NCBI GenBank assembly: GCA_934660915.1
Contig: CAKUIF010000016.1
Span: 1 to 39,933, forward strand
Length of the DNA: 39,933 nucleotides
Reading direction: 5' to 3'
Source: an uncultured Olsenella sp.
GTDB lineage: Bacteria; Actinomycetota; Coriobacteriia; Coriobacteriales; Atopobiaceae
This document shows positions 30,521 to 38,878 of this stretch, one piece after another. A program made the translations under genes and the position numbers. Position 1 is the stretch's first letter; each line of letters opens with the position of its first letter. Below the pieces are notes generated by a model. It did no database searches. It was not told where the DNA came from and saw only the letters and a list, made by a program, of their open reading frames with translations.

Positions 30521-31465
30521 TTGACCGTAAAGTGCAACATCATGTGCGACTCCACGTGCGACTTCACCGCCGAGCAGGCGGCGGAGCGCGGCGTGACCAT
30601 CCTGCCGTTCCACTACGTCGAGGCAAATAAGCCCGACGGCGGCCTTTCGGGCGACGACGACCTCTTCCAGTCCCGCAGCGCCCACGAGTTCTACGACGCG
30701 ATCCGCCACGGCGCCATGCCCATGACCTCGCAGCCTTCCCAGCTCGAATACGACGAGGCCTTCCAGGCCGCCTACGAGTCGGGCGTCCCCACCGTGCTCT
30801 TCTGCATCTCGAGCGGGCTTTCCGGCGGCTACAACGGCGCCGTTATGAGCCTCGAGCGCCTGAAAGAGGCCCATCCCGACGAGGAGGTCCGCATCTACGT
30901 CGTGGACACCCTCGTGGCGTCGACGGCCCTCACGTTGCTTCTTAACGAGGCGTGCAACAAGCGCGACGCCGGCATGAACGCCGAGCGCCTCGTCATGTGG
31001 GCGGAGGAGGCGCGCTACCGCGTCCGAACGCTCTTCATGGTCGACAACCTCGACGCCCTGCACCGCGGCGGCCGCCTGCCCAAGGGCGTTGCCGTCGTCG
31101 GCGACGCGCTCGACGTCAAGGCGCTGCTGCACTTCAACCTCGACGGCACGCTGGGCATCCGCTCGGTGGCGCGCGGCCGCAAGAAGGGCATGCGCAAGCT
31201 CGTCGACTACTACGCGAAGAACGTCCAGCTCGACGACGAGGCCAACGTCTGCGGCGTGGGCGACGCCGACGTGGCCGACGACGGGTTCGCCGTCGCCGCC
31301 GAGCTGCGCGCCCTCGACGACGGCCTCGAGGTCCTGCGCCCCACCATCGGCCCGACCATCGGCTCCCACGTGGGCCCCGGCATGCTGTCCGTCGTCTTCT
31401 GGGGCCGCGACCGCCGCAACGACAAGGCCGTGACCAAGGTCAAGGGCGTCCGCCAGGCCAAGTAA
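30521..31465 (+). CDS. DegV family fatty-acid-binding protein
   Basis: A 314-residue DegV protein. CNIMCDSTCDFT at the N-terminus, MPMTSQPSQLEYDEAF and ISSGLSGGYNGA are characteristic; the Ser/Thr residues contact the fatty acid carboxylate. DegV (FakB-like) proteins bind fatty acids and can present them to a kinase for phospholipid synthesis; no FakA gene lies in the window. The TTG at 30521 is preferred because GAGAGG lies 8 bp upstream; ATG 30542 would remove the first strand. The C-terminus has a tandem PTIGPTIGSHVGPG, typical of the family. Confidence 0.9.
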   Translation: MTVKCNIMCDSTCDFTAEQAAERGVTILPFHYVEANKPDGGLSGDDDLFQSRSAHEFYDAIRHGAMPMTSQPSQLEYDEAFQAAYESGVPTVLFCISSGLSGGYNGAVMSLERLKEAHPDEEVRIYVVDTLVASTALTLLLNEACNKRDAGMNAERLVMWAEEARYRVRTLFMVDNLDALHRGGRLPKGVAVVGDALDVKALLHFNLDGTLGIRSVARGRKKGMRKLVDYYAKNVQLDDEANVCGVGDADVADDGFAVAAELRALDDGLEVLRPTIGPTIGSHVGPGMLSVVFWGRDRRNDKAVTKVKGVRQAK

Positions 31466-31549
31466 TTCCCGCGCCTCGGCGGGGCACAATCCCCGATGGG
31501 GCGCGTTTCTCGCAATCCCGACTACCCAAAGCAACCAAGGAGACCAACC

Positions 31550-33493
31550 ATGGGCTTCACGAGAAGAGAGTTCCTCGCCTTTGCCGGCATCGCCGCCGGC
31601 GCTCAGCTGGCGGGCTGCTCAAAGCCGACCGAGCAGAAGCCGACCGACCCCGAGGGCCAGAAGCCCGCTTCCGAGGTCGACCTCGACGAGTTCAAGGGCC
31701 TCGCCATAAACATGGACGCCTGGAAGTACGACGAGGACAACGACTGCTACTACCAGCTCGGCCTCGCGTACTGCAAGAAGCCCGCGACCAAGACCTACGA
31801 GTCTCTTGCCATCTTCGTCCCAGGCCAGTTCTTCACGGGCGAGAAGAACGGCGACTCCTACAAGTGCACCGTCAACGACAAGGCCGTCGTCGGCAACTTC
31901 ACGCCCGCCACGGCGCCCGTCCTCATGCCCATCAACACCGGCACCCTCGCCGCCCAGCTCTCGCCCACGGCCTATGAGTACAACGGCCTGGGCACGTACC
32001 TCGAGAAGGGCTTCGTCTACGTGTACGCCGGCTTCCGCGGCCGCTCGGCCGGCGTGGACACCTCCAGCGGCTCCTCCGAGATGTACCCCGGCGGCGCGCC
32101 GTGGCCGGTCGTCGACCTCAAGGCCGCCGTGCGCTTCCTTCGCTACAACGCGTCCCAGCTGCCCTTCGACGCCGACCGCGTCTTTGTGTTCGGCTTCTCG
32201 GCCGGCGGCGGCGTGAGCGCCGTGCTCGGCGCGTCGGGCGACTCCGAGGCCTTCAACCCGTACCTCGAGCAGATCGGCGCCGCGACGCACGACGCGGACG
32301 GCAACAAGCTCTCCGACGCCCTTGCCGGCAGCGCCTCGTGGTGCCCCGTCACGAGCCCGGACACCGCCGACGCCGCCTACGAGTGGGCGATGGGCCAGTA
32401 CTCCTCCGACGAGTCGCGCGCCGACGGCACCTGGCGCGCCCAGCTCTCGGGCGGCCTCGCCGCCGCCTACGGCGACTGGGTCAACGGCATGGACCTGCGC
32501 AACTCCGACGACGAGCAGCTCACGCTCGAGGAGGCCGAGGGCGGCCAGTTCACCATGGGCAGCTACGCCGACGCGCTGCTGAGCTCGGTCAACGACGCCG
32601 CCACCTACTTTGTGCAGAACACGCAGTTCCCCTACGCCTACACCCCGCAGCGCCTCGACGACCCGACCTTCCCCGGCGACCCGAACCTGCTCGCCACGCG
32701 CGCGGCCGCCCAGGCATCGGGCCTCGGCAGCGCCGTCTCGGCCGCCGACAAGCCCGAGTCCGAGTCCGGCGACGCCAAGGCCGACGCCGACGCCACGGGC
32801 GAGCGGGACACGGCGGTCACCGAGCCCGCGCAGCCCGCGGGCACGACGCGCGTGGAGTCCACCATCTACGACACGGCCTCCAACTACTTCGCCGCGCTCA
32901 ACTCCGACCAGCACTGGATCGACTACAACCTCAAGCGCGGCACCGTCGCGGTCCAGAGCCTTCGCGACCTCTCGACGCACGTGGTCCCCGCCGAGCAACC
33001 CTGCTCGCCGTTCGACCGCCCGGACCGTTCCTCCAAGTCGAACCAGCTGTTCGGCATCGGCGAGGAGAGCACCCTGCACTTCGACGCCACGGTCGGCGAC
33101 CTCGTCGCGGAAAACATCGACGCCTACGCCGCCTGCCCCGATTGGGACGCCTCCTTTGAGAGCGCCTGGTCCCAGGACCTTGCAAAGAAGGACGCGCTCG
33201 ACACCTCGATGGCGGACCGCGTGAACATGATGAACCCGCTGTACTGGCTCTCCGGCGCCTACGACGGCTACGGCCAGGCGACCGTCGCCGCCCACTGGCG
33301 CGTGAACACCGGCGTGTTCGACACCGACGTCGCCCCCTGCGGCGCGGCCAACCTCGCCCTCGCGCTCGGCAAGTACGACGGCGTCCAGGGCGTCTCGTAC
33401 ACCCCGGTCTGGGGCCAGGGCCACGTCCTCGCCGAGCGCTCCGGAAGCCCCGTGGGCAACCTCCTCGCCTGGGTCGTCGCCTGCTGCTCCTAG
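31550..33493 (+). CDS. Tat-exported lipoprotein, tannase-like alpha/beta hydrolase
   Basis: A 647-residue protein. The N-terminus has a twin-arginine signal (TRREFLAFAGIAAGAQ) ending in a lipobox, LAGC with Cys23, so it should be folded inside the cell and anchored outside. The nucleophile motif GFSAGG (Ser217) follows KAAVRFLRYNASQLPFD, a block seen in bacterial tannases and feruloyl-esterase-like hydrolases, as is GFRGRSAG. A C-terminal VWGQGH is a likely site for the catalytic His. It probably cleaves ester bonds in plant phenolics. An acidic, Ala-rich insert (about 395-430) is unusual. AAGGAGACC precedes the ATG. The exact ester substrate is unproven. Confidence 0.75.
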   Translation: MGFTRREFLAFAGIAAGAQLAGCSKPTEQKPTDPEGQKPASEVDLDEFKGLAINMDAWKYDEDNDCYYQLGLAYCKKPATKTYESLAIFVPGQFFTGEKNGDSYKCTVNDKAVVGNFTPATAPVLMPINTGTLAAQLSPTAYEYNGLGTYLEKGFVYVYAGFRGRSAGVDTSSGSSEMYPGGAPWPVVDLKAAVRFLRYNASQLPFDADRVFVFGFSAGGGVSAVLGASGDSEAFNPYLEQIGAATHDADGNKLSDALAGSASWCPVTSPDTADAAYEWAMGQYSSDESRADGTWRAQLSGGLAAAYGDWVNGMDLRNSDDEQLTLEEAEGGQFTMGSYADALLSSVNDAATYFVQNTQFPYAYTPQRLDDPTFPGDPNLLATRAAAQASGLGSAVSAADKPESESGDAKADADATGERDTAVTEPAQPAGTTRVESTIYDTASNYFAALNSDQHWIDYNLKRGTVAVQSLRDLSTHVVPAEQPCSPFDRPDRSSKSNQLFGIGEESTLHFDATVGDLVAENIDAYAACPDWDASFESAWSQDLAKKDALDTSMADRVNMMNPLYWLSGAYDGYGQATVAAHWRVNTGVFDTDVAPCGAANLALALGKYDGVQGVSYTPVWGQGHVLAERSGSPVGNLLAWVVACCS

Positions 33494-33534
33494 CGCGGGC
33501 GCTCTTGGATGAGCGTGCGACATCTGATCAAAAA

Positions 33535-33569
33535 GACGGGTCTCAGCCGCTTGCCGGTTGAGACCCGTC
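33535..33569 (-). terminator. hairpin with a T tract on the minus strand
   Basis: An 11-bp perfect stem (GACGGGTCTCA at 33535-33545 with 33559-33569). Read on the minus strand it is followed by TTTTTGA, which is the intrinsic-terminator form. On the plus strand only CTCAAACG follows. The flanking genes are both on the plus strand, so it would mainly stop antisense transcription. Confidence 0.6.
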
Positions 33570-33626
33570 CTCAAACGACGACCGAAGCCAAACCCGGCCT
33601 CGCCGGGCGGTAAGAAGGACCAGGAT

Positions 33627-34868
33627 ATGCTGCTTCCCCTGACCGACCTCAGGCTCACGCGTCGCCAGGCGCTCGAGGCGCTCGGCTGCGCCTCCGCACT
33701 GGCCCTCGGGGGCTGCGCGACCGGCGGGCAAGAAGCGCCGGCAGCGGAGCCGGGGCCTGTGGACGAGCTTGGCGTGACGGCCGAGCCTGAACCCGCGCCG
33801 CGGCCCGCGGCCGAGCGCCTTCTTTCCTCGATGACGCTCGAGCAGAAGGTCGCCCAGATGCTCTTCGTCACGCCCGAGCAGCTCACGGGGGTCGATTGCG
33901 CGACCGAGGCAGGGCCTCTTACCAAAGAGGCGCTCGCCAAGCTGCCGGTGGGCGGGGTCATCTACTTTGGCGGCAATATCGCCGGAGACCAGCAGCTGCG
34001 CGACCTTCTTTCCGGCACCGTCGAGCTCTCGCGCAACGCCGGCGCGGGCATCCCGATCTTCACCGGCGTCGACGAGGAGGGCGGCCCGCTCGTGGCGCGC
34101 GTCGCGAACTCGGGGCTCTTCGACGTCGAGCGTTTCCCCAATATGTGGTGGATCGGCGAGTCGGGCGACGTGGATCGCGCCGCCCATGTGGGCACCGTCA
34201 TCGGGTCCTACCTGCGCGACATCGGTTTTTCCGTCGACTTCGCCCCAGTGGCGGATGTGCTCACGAACCCCGACAACCCGGTCATCGGCCACCGCTCCTT
34301 CTCGGGCGACCCCGACGTCTGCGCCCAGATGGTGTCGGCCGAGGTCGAGGCCGTGCTCCAGGCGGGCACCCTGCCCTGCGCCAAGCACTTCCCGGGCCAC
34401 GGGGACACCCAGGGCGACTCGCACACGGGCGCCGTTACCTCATGGCGCAGCGTAGATGAGCTGCGCGCCTGCGAGTACGTGCCCTTCAAGGCCGCCGTCG
34501 AGGCCGGCTGCCCCTTTATTATGGTGGGCCACGTCCAGACCCCGAACGCCGCCGGAGACGGCCTGCCCGCCTCGCTCTCGCGCGTCATGATCACGGAGGA
34601 GCTGCGCGAAAGGCTCGGCTTTAAGGGCGTTGTGATCAGCGACTCCCTGAGCATGGGCGCCATCTCGCGCAACTTCGAGCCCGAGGACGCCGCCGTACGC
34701 TTCGTCGCGGCGGGCGGCGACGTGCTCCTCATGCCGCCCGATCCGTGGGCGGCACATCAGGGTATTATCGATGCCGTCAACTCCGGAAGCCTAACCGAGG
34801 GGCGCATAGACGAGTCCGTCTTGCGCATCATCGCCGCAAAGCAGGCGGCGGGGCTGGTGGAGGCGTAA
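33627..34868 (+). CDS. GH3 beta-N-acetylhexosaminidase-like lipoprotein
   Basis: A 413-residue protein with a twin-arginine-like/lipoprotein signal (TRRQALEALGCASALALGGC, lipid Cys30), then a single GH3 TIM-barrel domain: GVIYFGGNI, FTGVDEEGG, KHFPGHGDTQGDSHTG (His-Asp general acid/base loop of NagZ-type enzymes) and GVVISDSLSMGAI with the nucleophile Asp. It probably removes N-acetylglucosamine from peptidoglycan or glycan chains outside the cell, unlike cytoplasmic NagZ of proteobacteria. The ATG at 33627 gives the signal peptide; the frame opens earlier. Confidence 0.9.
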   Translation: MLLPLTDLRLTRRQALEALGCASALALGGCATGGQEAPAAEPGPVDELGVTAEPEPAPRPAAERLLSSMTLEQKVAQMLFVTPEQLTGVDCATEAGPLTKEALAKLPVGGVIYFGGNIAGDQQLRDLLSGTVELSRNAGAGIPIFTGVDEEGGPLVARVANSGLFDVERFPNMWWIGESGDVDRAAHVGTVIGSYLRDIGFSVDFAPVADVLTNPDNPVIGHRSFSGDPDVCAQMVSAEVEAVLQAGTLPCAKHFPGHGDTQGDSHTGAVTSWRSVDELRACEYVPFKAAVEAGCPFIMVGHVQTPNAAGDGLPASLSRVMITEELRERLGFKGVVISDSLSMGAISRNFEPEDAAVRFVAAGGDVLLMPPDPWAAHQGIIDAVNSGSLTEGRIDESVLRIIAAKQAAGLVEA

Positions 34869-34977
34869 GGGTCTGAGAGGGGCTTCTTGCCGCCCTGTCT
34901 GCCGCCTTGCGCCCACCGCTTGCGTCCCCGGTGCTTTTCTTACCGCGGCCGCCGCGCCGCCCAGAAAGGAGACCCGC

Positions 34978-35400
34978 ATGTCGTTCGGGCTCAAGACCGA
35001 GGCGTCCTTCGACGCTGCGCACTTCCTCGCTGATTACTACGGAAAGTGCGAGAACCTCCACGGCCACCGCTGGCGCGTGGTCGCTTACCTCGAGCAGGAC
35101 GAGCTGCAAAATGAGGGCACCATGCGCGACATGGTGCTCGACTTCGGCGTGTTCAAGCGCGCGCTCCGCGAGCTCGTCGACGAGTATGACCACACCTTCC
35201 TCGTGGAGGAGGGCACGCTCAAGCCCTCGACCGTCGAGGCGCTCGAGTCCGAGGGCTTCTCGCTCACGGTGGTGCCTTACCGCACCACCGCCGAGAACCT
35301 GGCGCGCCACTTCGCCTCCGAGCTCATCGCCCGCGGCCTGCCGTGCTCCCAGGTCGACGTGTACGAGACGCCGCTCAACTGCGCGACGTACCGACCGTAA
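34978..35400 (+). CDS. queD: 6-carboxytetrahydropterin synthase (QueD family)
   Basis: A 140-residue enzyme of the 6-pyruvoyl-tetrahydropterin synthase family. Zinc ligands are His in FDAAHFL and both His of LHGHRW, and the catalytic Cys is in GKCENLHGH. The DFGVFKRAL and LDEYDHT-like (VDEYDHTFL) blocks and the C-terminal YETPLNCATY with substrate Glu are typical. It makes 6-carboxytetrahydropterin for queuosine/7-deazaguanine synthesis. No other queuosine gene lies in the window. GAAAGGAGACC precedes the ATG. Confidence 0.88.
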   Translation: MSFGLKTEASFDAAHFLADYYGKCENLHGHRWRVVAYLEQDELQNEGTMRDMVLDFGVFKRALRELVDEYDHTFLVEEGTLKPSTVEALESEGFSLTVVPYRTTAENLARHFASELIARGLPCSQVDVYETPLNCATYRP

Positions 35401-35463
35401 GGGCTGAGCGGCCTTCGGCGCGCCGTCCTTTGATGGTGGTTTTCTGGGCACCTCATGGGGTTC

Positions 35464-35546
35464 GGGTGACGCTTGGGTGACATTCGTCGCCTTTTTCAGA
35501 TTGTGCGCAGCGGGGTGACATTGTTGTCCCATCCGGCGGCTATACT
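35464..35546 (+). promoter_or_regulatory. upstream region of the GH5-like gene: GGGTGAC repeats and -10 box
   Basis: GGGTGAC occurs three times (35464, 35475 and 35513), two of them followed by ATT. TATACT at 35541-35546 is a likely -10 box. The repeats could be binding sites for a regulator. The rest of 35401-35588 has no visible gene. Confidence 0.4.
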
Positions 35547-35588
35547 CGAACGAGGAAGGTAGGAATCGGCATCGCAGCGGAGGTACCC

Positions 35589-36635
35589 ATGGCAGGCGGG
35601 GCATTGCACGGCGTCAACTTGACGGGTTGGCTCACGCTCGAGTCGTGGGTCACGCCCGAGCTCTTCGCCGACTTGGGCGCCTTGGACGAGGAGGCACTGG
35701 TCGTCGCCCTCGGCCGCGATCGCTACGCGGACCTCGTGCGCAAGCACCGCGAGGAGTTCATGGGGCGCGAGGACTTCGTGCGCATCGCCGCGCGCGGGTT
35801 CAACGCCGTCCGCCTGCCCGTGCCGTGGTACGTCTTCGGCGAGGACGGGCCCGACTGCGGTCCCTACGTGGGCTGCATCGAGCACGTGGACCGCGCCCTC
35901 GACTGGGCGGAGGAGATCGGCCTCAAGGTCGTCTTTGCCCTCGCCATCAATCCCGGCGCCCCGCACGAGGGCGACGTCATGTGCCGCGACCTGGCAAACA
36001 TGCGCCTCGCCCGCGACGCCGCCCTCGACGTCGTGTACCGCCTCTCCAAGCGCTACGCGTCGCGCATGGGTTTCTTTGGCATCGAGATCGCCGACGACGT
36101 CGTGGTCCAGCACCGCCGCGGCCTGACGCTCACCGACGGCGTTCCCCAGCACCAGCTTCGCAATTATTACCGTGAGGCGTACGAGCTGGTAAGAAGCGCC
36201 GCCGGCGAGGAGCCCGTGGTCATCATGCCCGACGGCGGCTTCCCGTCCGGGTTCATCAACTTCATGGCCCAGCGCCATTACCGCAACGTGTGGGTGGACG
36301 CCCACATGGACCACCCCTATGGCAGAAAAATCGACGTCGCCGGGCCCTCCGGCGTCCGTCGCCTGGTGGACGCGCACAAGCGCGCGCTCAAGGACGCCGC
36401 CCGCACCGGCATGCCGGTCATGGTGGGCAAGTGGTCGAGCGCGCTTCCGCTCTCCGACGCCCAGATGACCCCCGAGGGCCGCATCGCGCTCGAGCGCGTC
36501 TACACCTCCGAGCAGCTCGAGGCCTACGCCGCGTGCCCCGCGTGGTTCTTCAGCACCTGGAAGACCTCGGGGCTTCTTACCAGCTGGGACGCGCGCGTGG
36601 CGCTCTCGAGCTTCGAGCGCGGGATGATCGTCTGA
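35589..36635 (+). CDS. GH5-like (exo-1,3-glucanase fold) protein, probable pseudoenzyme
   Basis: A 348-residue protein. The N-terminus (LHGVNLTGWLTLESWVTPELF), REDFVRIAARGFNAVRLPVPWYVF and DRALDWAEEIGLKVVF match GH5 subfamily-9-type exo-beta-1,3-glucanases. The acid/base region, normally ending in NEP, is GIEIADDV (164-171), so Glu is replaced by Asp170. The nucleophile region, normally GEWS, is GKWS (280-283), so Glu becomes Lys281. The LHGAPGSQN loop is also changed (NPGAPHEG). It is therefore probably catalytically inactive and may bind glucan. No signal peptide. The stop overlaps the rsmI start (TGATG), so the two are translated together. Confidence 0.75.
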   Translation: MAGGALHGVNLTGWLTLESWVTPELFADLGALDEEALVVALGRDRYADLVRKHREEFMGREDFVRIAARGFNAVRLPVPWYVFGEDGPDCGPYVGCIEHVDRALDWAEEIGLKVVFALAINPGAPHEGDVMCRDLANMRLARDAALDVVYRLSKRYASRMGFFGIEIADDVVVQHRRGLTLTDGVPQHQLRNYYREAYELVRSAAGEEPVVIMPDGGFPSGFINFMAQRHYRNVWVDAHMDHPYGRKIDVAGPSGVRRLVDAHKRALKDAARTGMPVMVGKWSSALPLSDAQMTPEGRIALERVYTSEQLEAYAACPAWFFSTWKTSGLLTSWDARVALSSFERGMIV

Positions 36636-37495
36636 TGGCGGGTCAGCTCTCCGTCGTCGGCACGCCCATAGGCAACCTGCAGGACGCGTCCCCGCGCGTG
36701 ATCGACGTGCTCGGCCGCGCCGACGTCGTGCTGTGCGAGGACACCCGCGTCACGGGCAAGCTGCTGTCGGCCTTCGGGCTGCGCACGCGGCTCGAGCGCT
36801 GCGACGAGAACGTGATCGCGTCTCGCGTGCCCGCGGTGCTCGAGCGCCTCGAGGCGGGGGAGCGCGTCGCGTTCGTCTCGGACGCCGGCATGCCCGGGGT
36901 GAGCGACCCCGGCCAGAAGCTTGTGGACGCGGCGCTCGACGCGGGGCTTAAGGTCGAGGTCGTCCCGGGGCCCTCTGCCGTCACGTGCGCCCTGGTGGCG
37001 AGCGGGCTTGCGAGCGAGCACTTCTTCTTTGAGGGCTTCTTGCCCAGAAAGAAATCCGCGCAGGTTGCGCGCCTGGAGGAGCTCTCGTGCATCCCAGGCG
37101 CTCTTGTGGTCTACGAGTCCCCGCGCCGCGTGGCGGCCACGCTTGCCAACGTGGCCGAGGTGTTCCCCGCGAGGCGCGTGGCGCTTGTGCGCGAGCTCAC
37201 CAAGCTGCACGAGGAATGCGTGCGGGGACTCTCCGGCGAGCTCACCGAGGCGATCGCCGCCCGAGACGAGGTGCGCGGGGAGTGCGTCGTGGTCATCGCC
37301 GCCCCGGACGACGAGGAGCTCGACGAGCGCCGCCGCGCCGCCGCGGGCGGTCCCGCCACGCTCGAGGAGGCCATCGCGGAGGGGCTTGCCGCCGGTGAGC
37401 CAAAAAGCGGGCTCGCCCGCCGGCTCGCCCGCGAGTTCGGCGTGCCCAAGTCCGAGGTCTACGACGCCATTCTCGAGGCCGAGGCCGAGGCCTAG
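36635..37495 (+). CDS. rsmI: 16S rRNA (cytidine(1402)-2'-O)-methyltransferase
   Basis: A 286-residue SAM-dependent methyltransferase of the tetrapyrrole methylase fold that modifies C1402 in the ribosomal P site. LSVVGTPIGNLQDASPRVIDVL, CEDTRVTGKLLSAFG, SDAGMPGVSDPGQKLV and PGPSAVTCALVASGL are the family blocks, followed by FEGFLPRK and VVYESPRRV. The C-terminal part ends in a small helical domain (SGLARRLAREFGVPKSEVYDAIL). The ATG at 36635 overlaps the upstream stop. A hairpin terminator follows. Confidence 0.95.
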   Translation: MAGQLSVVGTPIGNLQDASPRVIDVLGRADVVLCEDTRVTGKLLSAFGLRTRLERCDENVIASRVPAVLERLEAGERVAFVSDAGMPGVSDPGQKLVDAALDAGLKVEVVPGPSAVTCALVASGLASEHFFFEGFLPRKKSAQVARLEELSCIPGALVVYESPRRVAATLANVAEVFPARRVALVRELTKLHEECVRGLSGELTEAIAARDEVRGECVVVIAAPDDEELDERRRAAAGGPATLEEAIAEGLAAGEPKSGLARRLAREFGVPKSEVYDAILEAEAEA

Positions 37496-37546
37496 CCGCC
37501 TGCCGCATGCGCGGCAGATGAGTGCATAGAGAGGACATATACATGG

Positions 37547-37585
37547 AGCGCCCGGGCCGTCGGTCGGCTCGGGCGCTTCTATTTA
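37547..37585 (+). terminator. terminator after rsmI
   Basis: A stem of AGCGCCCG (37547-37554) with CGGGCGCT (37570-37577), extended inward by GGCC/GGCT, is followed by TCTATTTATT. A small hairpin, TGCCGC-ATGC-GCGGCA, lies just upstream at 37501-37516. Confidence 0.75.
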
Positions 37586-37611
37586 TTGCTTCGGCGTTTT
37601 GGCGGGCAGCC

Positions 37612-38745
37612 TTATGCCTCGCCCCAGACGCGCTCGGCCACCCGGCGCACCAGCGCGACCTTGGCCCACTGCTCATCCTCGGTGAGCTTGTTTCCGCACT
37701 CGCAGGAGGCGAAGCCGCACTGCGGGGAGAGGCAGAGGTTCTCGAGCGGCACGTACTTGGCGGCCTCGTTGATGCGGCTGACGAGCAGTTCCTCGTCCTC
37801 GAGACCCGGCTGCTTGGAGGTCACGAGGCCGAGCACGACCTTCTTGCCGTCGGCCACGTGCGCGAGCGGCTCGAATCCGCCGGCGCGCGGGGTGTCGAAC
37901 TCGAGGTAGAAGGCGTCGACGTCCTCGTGCGTAAAGAGATAGGGGGCAACGGGGTCGTAGCCGCCCTCGAAGGCGTAGGTGGAGTGGTAGTTGCCGCGGC
38001 AGACGTGGGTGGTGATGGCGAGGTCTGCGGGCTTGCCCTGGATCGCGAGGTTGTTGAGGCGGACGCCGAGCTCGGAGACTTTCTGGATGTCGACCGGGCT
38101 CATGCCGGTCTTTGCCACGAAGTCGCGGTCGCAGTAGATGCCCCAGGTGCAGTCGTCGAACTGGATGCTGCGGCAGCCGGCGGCGTAGAGGTCGGCGATC
38201 ACGGTGCGGTAGGCGGCTGCGATGTCGGCGATGAGGGACTCGTCGTCGGCGTAGACCGAGCGCAGGCTCTCGACTTGGCCGTCGCAGCGGTCGAGGACGA
38301 CCTCGGAGTAGGTCTGGACGGGGGCGGGGATGGTCTGGCGCGCGACCTGGCCGTCCTCCTCGAGCGCCTTCACGAACTTGAAGTGCTCGACGAACGGGTG
38401 GTTCTCGCCGGAGATCTTGCCCGTGACGACGGCAGTGTCCGCGGTGGTCTCCTCGTCGTGGAACATGTAGCCGGTGCGGCTCGCGCGGCGCTCGATGCCG
38501 CCCAGCCCCCACATGAAGTCGAGGTGCCAGTAGCTGCGGCGGAACTCGCCGTCAGTGATCACATGCAGGCCGGCCGCCTTCTGCTTGGCGACGAGGTCGC
38601 GGATGGCCTCGTCCTCGACGGCCTTGAGCGCTGCGTCGTCGATGACGCCGGCGGCATGGTCGGCGCGGGCCTGCTTGAGGACGTCCGGGCGCAGGAAGCT
38701 GCCGACGACGTCGTAGCGGAACGGGGCGTTGTGGGTGTAGGGCAT
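37612..38745 (-). CDS. cobalamin-independent methionine synthase-like methyltransferase (MetE C-terminal family)
   Basis: A 377-residue protein covering only the catalytic C-terminal barrel of MetE, as in YxjG/YxjH-type proteins. VVGSFLRPDVLKQAR at the N-terminus, ITDGEFRRSYWHLDF, IQFDDCTWGIYCD and the zinc ligands in THVCRGNYH and SPQCGFASC are present. It transfers a methyl group to homocysteine or a similar thiol; the methyl donor may differ from 5-methyl-THF triglutamate. A LysR regulator lies upstream on the same strand, with a palindromic operator between them. GAGAGGATCGACC precedes the ATG. Confidence 0.87.
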   Translation of the reverse strand: MPYTHNAPFRYDVVGSFLRPDVLKQARADHAAGVIDDAALKAVEDEAIRDLVAKQKAAGLHVITDGEFRRSYWHLDFMWGLGGIERRASRTGYMFHDEETTADTAVVTGKISGENHPFVEHFKFVKALEEDGQVARQTIPAPVQTYSEVVLDRCDGQVESLRSVYADDESLIADIAAAYRTVIADLYAAGCRSIQFDDCTWGIYCDRDFVAKTGMSPVDIQKVSELGVRLNNLAIQGKPADLAITTHVCRGNYHSTYAFEGGYDPVAPYLFTHEDVDAFYLEFDTPRAGGFEPLAHVADGKKVVLGLVTSKQPGLEDEELLVSRINEAAKYVPLENLCLSPQCGFASCECGNKLTEDEQWAKVALVRRVAERVWGEA

Positions 38746-38797
38746 GGTCGATCCTCTCTATGGGCTGTTTGCTGCAATGAAGTTTGCCGCGTTGCCA

Positions 38798-38836
38798 GCC
38801 TATAGGGAAGTATCAACAAACTATGAAGGTCCATAG
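38798..38836 (-). promoter_or_regulatory. promoter and LysR-type operator of the methyltransferase gene
   Basis: On the minus strand TTCATA and TATAGG are spaced by 17 bp, a good sigma70-like promoter. The perfect inverted repeat CTATG-N6-CATAG (38821-38825 and 38832-38836) overlaps the -35 box, the expected position of a LysR-type activator site. Another CTATAG lies at about 38844. The gap to the lysR stop also contains a GGCAAGAAG copy (38865-38873, reverse). Confidence 0.5.
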
Positions 38837-38878
38837 CATTAGACTATAGCAAGAAGACCAAGCCCTTCTTGCCGGTGT

